From Chitinophagaceae bacterium (lineage in GTDB: Bacteria > Bacteroidota > Bacteroidia > Chitinophagales > Chitinophagaceae), in contig CANFLJ010000104.1 of NCBI GenBank assembly GCA_947447815.1, positions 1-7,048 on the forward strand: a stretch of 7,048 bases of DNA, given 5' to 3'. Made by a program: the position numbers and the translations under genes. A model generated the notes under the pieces. The model was not told the DNA's origin. It worked only from the letters and a program-made list of their open reading frames with translations, and did no database searches. Positions 1 to 5,500 of the stretch are shown here, in pieces (position 1 is the first letter of the stretch; the number at the start of each line of letters is the position of its first letter).

Positions 1-37
1 GATACATCCATTATACCATCACTACTTTCATGGCATA

Positions 38-64
38 ATTATTATAAAATATATTTATAATAAT
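38..64. repeat. AT-only inverted repeat upstream of the AraC-type regulator gene
   Basis: Two perfect 11-base arms (ATTATTATAAA at 38-48 and TTTATAATAAT at 54-64) flank a 5-base centre, ending 21 bases before the ATG at 86. The dyad is directly visible. It could be an operator (AraC-type genes are often autoregulated), a weak terminator of an upstream gene, or a chance result of the extreme AT content. No T-run follows it and no clear Bacteroidota promoter motif (TAnnTTTG) is seen in 1-85. Confidence 0.35.
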
Positions 65-85
65 ATAAAATTCAATAAATAAAGC

Positions 86-1144
86 ATGGGTGTTCAAGTT
101 CTGAATTATATATGCGGGGGTATAATTTTATATTCATTAGTGGTATTTGCAGATTTGCTGATAACCATAAAAAATTCCTGTAAAATTCAAATTTTATTGA
201 GTTTAATGACCCTGGGAATTGGCATGGAGGCGGCAGTACAACTTTATTATGATTTTGGAGGATTCAATAGGTTACTTATGGCTTATCCAGCTATAATATC
301 GTTTATTGCAATTATATCTTTGTTTTCGTATATCTATCATTATAAAATTAAGCGCTACATATATGTTTTAGTTATTGCTATTTTGACTGCACAGGTATTT
401 TGTTCTATCTATTTTACTTATATACATCCTATAACGCTCCATACCGATATAGATACTATTCAACCTTATGGTTTATACAAAAAAGGAGTCAGATTATTCT
501 TCCAAATGATAATGGTGTTTGTAATTCTTAACTTTTATAAGAAGATCACTGCAAAATATGGTTCAGATAATGTATACTTTAATAGATTAAAAAAGTGGTC
601 CTTATATTTAGTGTCATTAATTACTTTTATACTGCTTAACAATATTGCTAGAAATTTAATTGGTTATTATCTCCCGGTTTTTTTATACATAAAATCTATT
701 GCAGGTATTTTAATATTGGTTTGTGTACAATACCGACCTAAATTTTTGAATAGAGCTACTTTTAAAGAAAGTTTGTGGTCTGCATTCAATAATATTGCTG
801 ATGATGGGTTTACCCAGGAAAAGTTCTTTAGTTTCTTTTTTACCGAATGTTATTATTTAAATAAAGATGCTAATCTGGAAGGTTGTGCTGCTAGCATAGA
901 TACAGATAATGAAGAAATTTCTAGCTATATATATTCCAAATATGGTCTTAATTTTACCGATCTGGTCAATAAAAACCGAATAGCATATTTCGTAGAGCTA
1001 ATTATAGATGGTAAGCATAACGATTATACCATTGATGCTTTAGGACAATTATCTGGTTTTGGCTCCCGTCAAAATCTATACAAAGCCTTCAAGAAATTTC
1101 ATGGAGGAGCCCCTTCCGATTTGATAAAAGCAACAAGTAATTAG
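86..1144 (+). CDS. Membrane-anchored AraC-family transcriptional regulator
   Basis: A 352-residue protein with a membrane N-terminal half and a DNA-binding C-terminus. Residues 1-214 hold about seven hydrophobic segments (roughly 6-27, 34-54, 65-84, 91-112, 135-151, 171-187, 193-214), suggesting a polytopic sensor. A cytoplasmic linker leads to an AraC/XylS double helix-turn-helix at about 257-348. The first HTH includes NEEISSYIYSKYGLNF, then NKNRI (296-300), then the second HTH with TIDALGQLSGFGSRQNLY and the family-typical end FKKFHGGAPSDL. Membrane-bound AraC regulators of this layout are common in Bacteroidota; the membrane half presumably senses a signal, but the ligand is unknown. The ATG at 86 is chosen because the first membrane helix begins a few residues in. 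There is no strong Shine-Dalgarno site, only AAATAAAG. The DNA target is unknown; the dyad at 38-64 is a candidate autoregulatory site. Confidence 0.9.
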   Translation: MGVQVLNYICGGIILYSLVVFADLLITIKNSCKIQILLSLMTLGIGMEAAVQLYYDFGGFNRLLMAYPAIISFIAIISLFSYIYHYKIKRYIYVLVIAILTAQVFCSIYFTYIHPITLHTDIDTIQPYGLYKKGVRLFFQMIMVFVILNFYKKITAKYGSDNVYFNRLKKWSLYLVSLITFILLNNIARNLIGYYLPVFLYIKSIAGILILVCVQYRPKFLNRATFKESLWSAFNNIADDGFTQEKFFSFFFTECYYLNKDANLEGCAASIDTDNEEISSYIYSKYGLNFTDLVNKNRIAYFVELIIDGKHNDYTIDALGQLSGFGSRQNLYKAFKKFHGGAPSDLIKATSN

Positions 1145-1551
1145 TTAATATTAACATGAATCTAATCACACCAAGGTTTAAAATAGTCGGACAGAAATAA
1201 CTTGTTATGTTATCTTCCGTATTAATACTTCCTAAAACTCCTTTAACTGCAAAATCTCTCTGTTTATTTTTTAGTTTTTTTTTAGTCTTTATTTTTTGTA
1301 TTAAAACTTAAACCTCTGGAACTCCTTAAACTCCTAAAACCTCTTGAACTTTATTCTGTAACTCATTGAAAATGAGAGGAAACTGTATAGTGTACAACGA
1401 ACTGTTGATTGTAGACAGCTATACTAATAAAAAATATACTTTGATTTTCAACTTTTCGTTTACATGAAATACTAATAACTATTGGTATTAAAACAATGTA
1501 GAAAAATTGTACAAATCATGATTATTTACCTATTGTAATAAGAAGAATAAT
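1145..1551. other. Gene-free AT-rich gap between regulator and pseudo-receiver genes
   Basis: No convincing coding frame is seen in these 407 bases. The gap holds a 12-base palindrome GTTAATATTAAC (1144-1155) overlapping the regulator's stop codon, and a small dyad ATAAC-TT-GTTAT (1197-1208). A T-rich tract on the + strand (about 1262-1298) follows. Next come near-identical short motifs AAACCTCTGGAACT (ending 1322) and AAACCTCTTGAACT (1337-1350), and a 6-base hairpin CTCATT-GAA-AATGAG (1362-1376). The 3' part contains the first copy of the duplicated element at 1363-1424. The T-rich tract lacks a strong stem before it, so a classical terminator is not convincing. The promoter for the gene at 1552 should lie here, but no exact TAnnTTTG box is present; TATACTTTG near 1436 is one base off in spacing. 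Confidence 0.6.
1363..1424 (+). repeat. Duplicated upstream element, copy A
   Basis: This stretch aligns with 2141-2201. The first 38 bases (1363-1400) match 2141-2178 without gaps at 28 of 38 positions, including TCATTGAAAA at the left and TACAACGA at the right. After a one-base offset, 1405-1417 matches 2182-2194 at 10 of 13, followed by TATA in both. It lies about 130 bases before the pseudo-receiver start. It is probably a promoter, leader or regulator-binding region shared by two transcription units; a remnant of a duplicated small gene is the alternative. Confidence 0.55.
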
Positions 1552-1956
1552 ATGTATAAAAGTTCCATAGTAGAAAACGCGCCAGTTTATTTTCTGGCTA
1601 CCGAAACCGAATTTGCACAAAGCATCAGCTGGGTATTAAAGCAGGAACGGATAGTAGTTGTTCATTTTAGTGATCAGGAACATTTAATGAACGAGATCCT
1701 CCTTAAAAGACCAGCTTTGGTTTTATTTGGTATTAACCAGTATAATGAAGCCGATTATTATGATTTTATTTACGAAATGAGGATTAAGATGTCGCATGCT
1801 CCTATTCCTTTTTTTATCATATCCAAATTGGGTGGGTGGAAAGAAGTGAATAAAGGGTTGAAAGCAGGTGCACTCGACTATTTTGAAGTTCCATTTAATA
1901 GTATTTTGCTGACCTTGAAAATTACCAACTACCTGAAATTCAAAATGCTTACCTAA
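1552..1956 (+). CDS. Receiver-like (pseudo-receiver) single-domain protein
   Basis: A 134-residue soluble protein with the strand/helix rhythm and length of a stand-alone response-regulator receiver (CheY-like) domain. Recognisable parts are beta1 VYFLATETEF (12-21), beta3 PALVLFGIN (54-62), beta4 IPFFIIS (85-91), then GLKAGALDYFEVPF (102-115), which matches the usual GLxxGADDYxxKPF. The catalytic pocket is lost: the acidic pair after beta1 is Ala16/Thr17, the phospho-acceptor Asp is Gly60, and the Lys before Pro-Phe is Val113. Only Ser91 at the Thr/Ser position is kept. Aspartyl phosphorylation is therefore very unlikely, and the domain probably acts through protein contacts. There is no output domain. 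A purine-rich AAGAAG lies just upstream of the ATG. No neighbouring histidine kinase is visible. The receiver assignment rests on motif alignment by eye. Confidence 0.75.
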   Translation: MYKSSIVENAPVYFLATETEFAQSISWVLKQERIVVVHFSDQEHLMNEILLKRPALVLFGINQYNEADYYDFIYEMRIKMSHAPIPFFIISKLGGWKEVNKGLKAGALDYFEVPFNSILLTLKITNYLKFKMLT

Positions 1957-1977
1957 TAGATTCTATCAATTTATCGT

Positions 1978-1996
1978 AGCAATACATTGGATTGCT
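1978..1996 (+). terminator. Weak hairpin after the pseudo-receiver gene
   Basis: AGCAAT (1978-1983) and ATTGCT (1991-1996) form a perfect 6-base stem with a 7-base loop, 22 bases past the stop codon. No T-run follows directly, so a factor-independent terminator is only a possibility. It may be an RNA-stabilising hairpin or chance. Confidence 0.2.
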
Positions 1997-2140
1997 GTGG
2001 TGAATTAGTTAAACTAAATTATCATTTATTTCATATTAATTTTATTTATAAAAGCTATATCAAGGATGACAACGGGTTTGATAAATAGTAAAATTAAATT
2101 AAATTTCAGAATATTTTTTAGCACTAAATAATTTCATAAG

Positions 2141-2201
2141 TCATTGAAAAACAAAAGACACTAATGAGTATACAACGACATTTTATAGTGGACAATATAA
2201 A
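2141..2201 (+). repeat. Duplicated upstream element, copy B
   Basis: Second copy of the element at 1363-1424; the left 38 bases match at 28 positions. It starts 364 bases before the preferred start of the giant protein gene and 223 before the alternative start at 2364. Its right end runs into TAAATTTG (2198-2205), which fits the Bacteroidota -7 box. That box is not kept in copy A (TATACTAATA), so the conserved part is not simply the -7 box. Confidence 0.55.
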
Positions 2202-2367
2202 TTTGCCTCAAGAAAATAATTACACATTACTTCGCACAATATATCCCAAAGGGGACAGCTGGATGAAGTTTAAATTTTTTGCATACAAACATTTGGCTTC
2301 TTGTATAAAAAAAACAGCAGTCCTTTTAAAGATATATTCAGTAAGATTTAAAATCCAATATTTATGA
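2164..2367 (+). CDS. Doubtful 67-residue ORF in the leader region
   Basis: An open frame of 67 codons with no recognised domain. It starts inside the duplicated element and its stop codon overlaps the upstream in-frame ATG of the giant protein (ATGA at 2364-2367). The predicted product is basic and aromatic-rich with no signal peptide or clear membrane segment. For it: a purine-rich stretch (AAAAGA) before the ATG and an ATGA overlap that could couple translation. Against it: no recognisable family, and copy A of the element lacks the ATG and carries a one-base indel. After that indel copy A reads LIVDS where this ORF reads FIVDN. It is more likely untranslated leader than a gene. Confidence 0.2.
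   Translation: MSIQRHFIVDNINLPQENNYTLLRTIYPKGDSWMKFKFFAYKHLASCIKKTAVLLKIYSVRFKIQYL
2198..2205 (+). promoter_or_regulatory. Possible Bacteroidota -7 promoter box (TAAATTTG)
   Basis: TAAATTTG fits the TAnnTTTG -7 consensus known for Bacteroidota primary sigma factors. A matching -33 TTG/TTTG is not present at the expected distance upstream; only a T-rich stretch near 2181 is seen. If used, transcription would begin near 2212, leaving a leader of about 150 bases to the ATG at 2364 or about 290 bases to 2505. Confidence 0.2.
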
Positions 2368-2504
2368 AAAATCGATACCATCAAAACAATATCATGCCCA
2401 AGAAGGGCATTGCTATTGCTGCATCATCTTATACTTCTTTACCAGAAGAAATTTTGTCTACCGTCCCCCTGAATGCTAAAAGCATTTATCGTAAAAACAA
2501 TATT

Positions 2505-2594
2505 ATGAGCAATTTTACCAATTCTTTGAAGAAGCATTTATTTGCAGGCATCTTATTCTTAGCTGCAATTGCAACACACTTTGTAGCAGAGGCA
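2505..2594 (+). other. Signal peptide of the giant protein
   Basis: Residues 1-30 show a short basic n-region (Lys9, Lys10, His11), a 16-residue hydrophobic core and a small-residue cleavage site Ala-Glu-Ala before Gln31. This fits Sec export across the inner membrane and is the main reason for preferring the ATG at 2505. There is no lipobox Cys, so it is not a lipoprotein signal. Confidence 0.85.
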
Positions 2595-5500
2595 CAATTG
2601 GGCACTGCCCCTACCAAGGCTACTACCAATGTAACGGAAGCAGCAGGTTATGGGGTGGTATATCAGTTGAATATACCTAACTATGCTGCTTATTCCACTC
2701 AGAGTGCTATTAATTATGCAGTAAACAATTCTGGTTTATCAGGTCTATCCTTCAAAAGGGTGGCCTATTTCCTGGACTTGGGCACTAACTGGGTTTGGAC
2801 CTCCATGGATAAGTACAATTCCACGGTTACCTTACCGCAGTTGGGAATACCTTATCAGGGTTCTGGTATTTTATTTCAACAAAAGGTAACTAACCTGCAT
2901 GTATATGGAAGTGCTGGTTCCAATGTTACCAACATTACGGCCGATGGCACTAGTGGGAATGTAGAAATATGGCCTTTTAACTATGCGGGAAATATAAATA
3001 CAACCGTAGGTAACTTTGGAAGTTCTGTAAATTATGATTATAATGATACCTACCAAACAGGTTCTTATTCCTGTTTGCAGATACACAACTACAATGCTGC
3101 ACAAACTATTTTTGCTTTTAATAATTTTGGGGGCGGTAATAGTAGTAATTTAATTGATCTGGGTATTGGTAACAGCACAGGGGCTCAACCAGACTGGACT
3201 TTTGCAAACAACTCTGGTAGTTACAGCACCAAAACACTCTATATATTAGTAGATAATGGGGTTATGCCCTCTTCGCAGTCAGTTTGTTTAAATGCAACAC
3301 CTACTGATCTAACGATAACGGCTGCTGCACCTACAGGTAAAACAATTACCAACTATAAATGGTATAGCAATACTACCAACAGCACTTCTGGAGGTACACT
3401 GGTAGCTACCCATACCAATACATCAGGTTCTGATACTTATACACCTGCAACTACCACCGTAGGTACTACCTATTATTATGCTGTTACTACGCTATCTGAT
3501 GCATCAGTCATTACCTCTTCAACTGCTTCAACGGTAACGGTAAATGGTTTACCAACTATTACTACAGGTTCCATTACCCCTAGCTGTTCCGGGGCTTCCT
3601 CTATTTCCTTGCCTTATACTTCCACCACTAATAATCCTGATCAATATAATATTACCTGGAATGCGGCAGCTATCACTGCTGGTATGACCAATGCAGGATG
3701 GATAAATTTCAGTTCCAGCCCTATTACAATTGGGGGAATTTCCTCTACTGCAGGTAATTACAGTGGAACAATTTTAGTAAAGAACAGCTCTACTGGTTGT
3801 ATATCTGTCAGTAGTACAACCACCACCACTTCCATCTGTGCAACGGCAAATGAAAATAGCAATTTAGTATTGACAGCTCCAACAGGTGGTACTATTTCGG
3901 CTATTACTTTCGCCAGTTATGGTACTCCAACGGGTAGCTGTGGATCTTTTGCAACATCTTCCTGTAATGCCTCTACCTCTACAAGTGTTGCTTCTAATGC
4001 GTGTGTAGGACAGAACACTTGTACTATAGCTGTTAATAATACCACATTCTCCGACCCATGTAATGGGACTGCTAAACGAATGTATGTGCAGGCTACTACC
4101 TCTACTACCATAACGCCCACAGTTTCATTTACTGTAAATAATTTGCCAACCGCTTCTATCACAGCAGGTAGTGCTACTACTTTCTGTACAGGTGGTTCGG
4201 TAACTTTAACAGCTAGTTCTGGCTCAAGCTACTTGTGGTCGCCAGGTAGTGCTACTTCGGCTTCCATTAGTCCAACTACTGCAGGTTCTTATACAGTTCA
4301 GGTTACCAATGCCAATGGATGTTCTGCTACATCAGCAGCTACCGCGGTAACGGTTAATGCAGCTACAGCCATTACCGGGCAGCCATCTTCTAGTGCGCAA
4401 AGTATTAATTACAACGCGGCTGCTACTGCCTTGTATGTTTCTGCTACGGGTACAGGTACATTAACCTATCAATGGTATTCCAATACTACCGCTACTAATA
4501 GTGGTGGCAATTCTATAAACGGGGCTAACAGTGCTAGCTATACCCCATTAACCACTACAGTAGGTATATTGTATTATTACTGTGTAGTTACGGGTTCTTG
4601 TGGTACAGCTACCTCCAATGTATCTGGTGCTATAACAGTGAATGCAATAGCGCCTACCATCAGTGGTTTTACGGTGGGGTCTAAAACATACGGTGACGCT
4701 GCATTTACTTTAACAGCACCAACTTCCAACAGCACCGGTACATTTACTTATACCAGCAACAATACTGCTGTGGCTACCATTAGTGGAAGTACGGTTTCTG
4801 TCAAGGGGGCAGGTTCTGCTACTATTACCGCTACACAGGCTGCCAATGGTAATTATACTACCAATTCTATCACGGCTATTTTATCAGTCTCTAAAGCAGG
4901 GCTCGTCGTTACAGCCAACAACCAATCAGTATGTTATGGTACGGCTGCTAATACCGTAACTGCTGCAGGTAGCTATACAGTTGCTGGTTACAAAAGTTCA
5001 GATAATGCTTCGGTTATTACTGGCACCCCAACTTATACTACTACATATACTGCTTCCACCGCTGCAGGTATTAGTGCAGCAACTATTACCCCTGTTATAA
5101 CAGGCTTATCAGCCAGCAATTATAGCTTTACAGGAGTCGATGGAATAGTAACGGTAATTGCAACATCTGCTGCTACCATAAACCAAACAGCTTGTAACAG
5201 TTATACATGGCACGGAAATACTTACACTGCAAGTGGTACTTATACATTTGATAGTCTAAATAAAGCAGGTTGCGATAGTTTAACTACTTTAAATTTAACC
5301 ATATTAACCACATCAGCTTCTAACACCAGTTTAACCATCGATCCTTCAGCATTGCCTTATAACTGGAATGGATTAACTTTTACTGCTGCTGGTACCAAAA
5401 CAGCTCATTTAACCAATGCAGTACTTTGCGATAGTGCTGCTACCCTTACATTAAACGTTAATACAGTAGCTCCTACGCTCAGCAATTTTACGATAGCGAA

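Larger units (their letters stand above)
1957..2504. other. Gap and probable leader before the giant secreted protein
   Basis: From 1957 to about 2160 the sequence is AT-rich and non-coding, with a hairpin at 1978-1996 and a near-palindrome TTAGTT-A-AACTAA (2005-2017). The duplicated element follows at 2141-2201, overlapping a doubtful 67-codon ORF (2164-2367). From 2364 the frame of the giant protein is already open: 47 codons precede the preferred start at 2505 and their composition looks more coding-like than the rest of the gap. This segment may therefore be an N-terminal extension or a translated leader. AAAACAATATCATG (2383-2396) and AAAACAATATTATG (2494-2507) surround two in-frame ATGs and differ at one base. 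Confidence 0.55.

Noticed and set aside
1144..1155. 12-base palindrome GTTAATATTAAC over the regulator's stop codon
   Set aside because: Short and AT-dominated; likely by chance at this composition, so it is only noted in the gap description.
1262..1298. T-rich tract considered as a terminator of the AraC-type gene
   Set aside because: No stable stem immediately precedes the T-runs and it is more than 100 bases past the stop codon.
1390..1470. Short GTG-started frame in copy A of the duplicated element (reads LIVDS like FIVDN in the ORF at 2164)
   Set aside because: Only about 25 codons, no ribosome binding site, and the similarity needs a one-base indel; nucleotide-level conservation explains it.
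2871..3104. Minus-strand open frame of 77 codons
   Set aside because: Lies wholly inside the giant protein gene, antisense to it; the sense frame shows a coherent domain, so this is a shadow.
3840..4097. Idea that the SUEL domain marks a beta-galactosidase
   Set aside because: No glycoside hydrolase catalytic domain is visible; the flanks are Ig-like modules.
3917..4162. Minus-strand open frame of 81 codons
   Set aside because: Antisense to the SUEL lectin domain, whose sense translation has a recognisable motif series.
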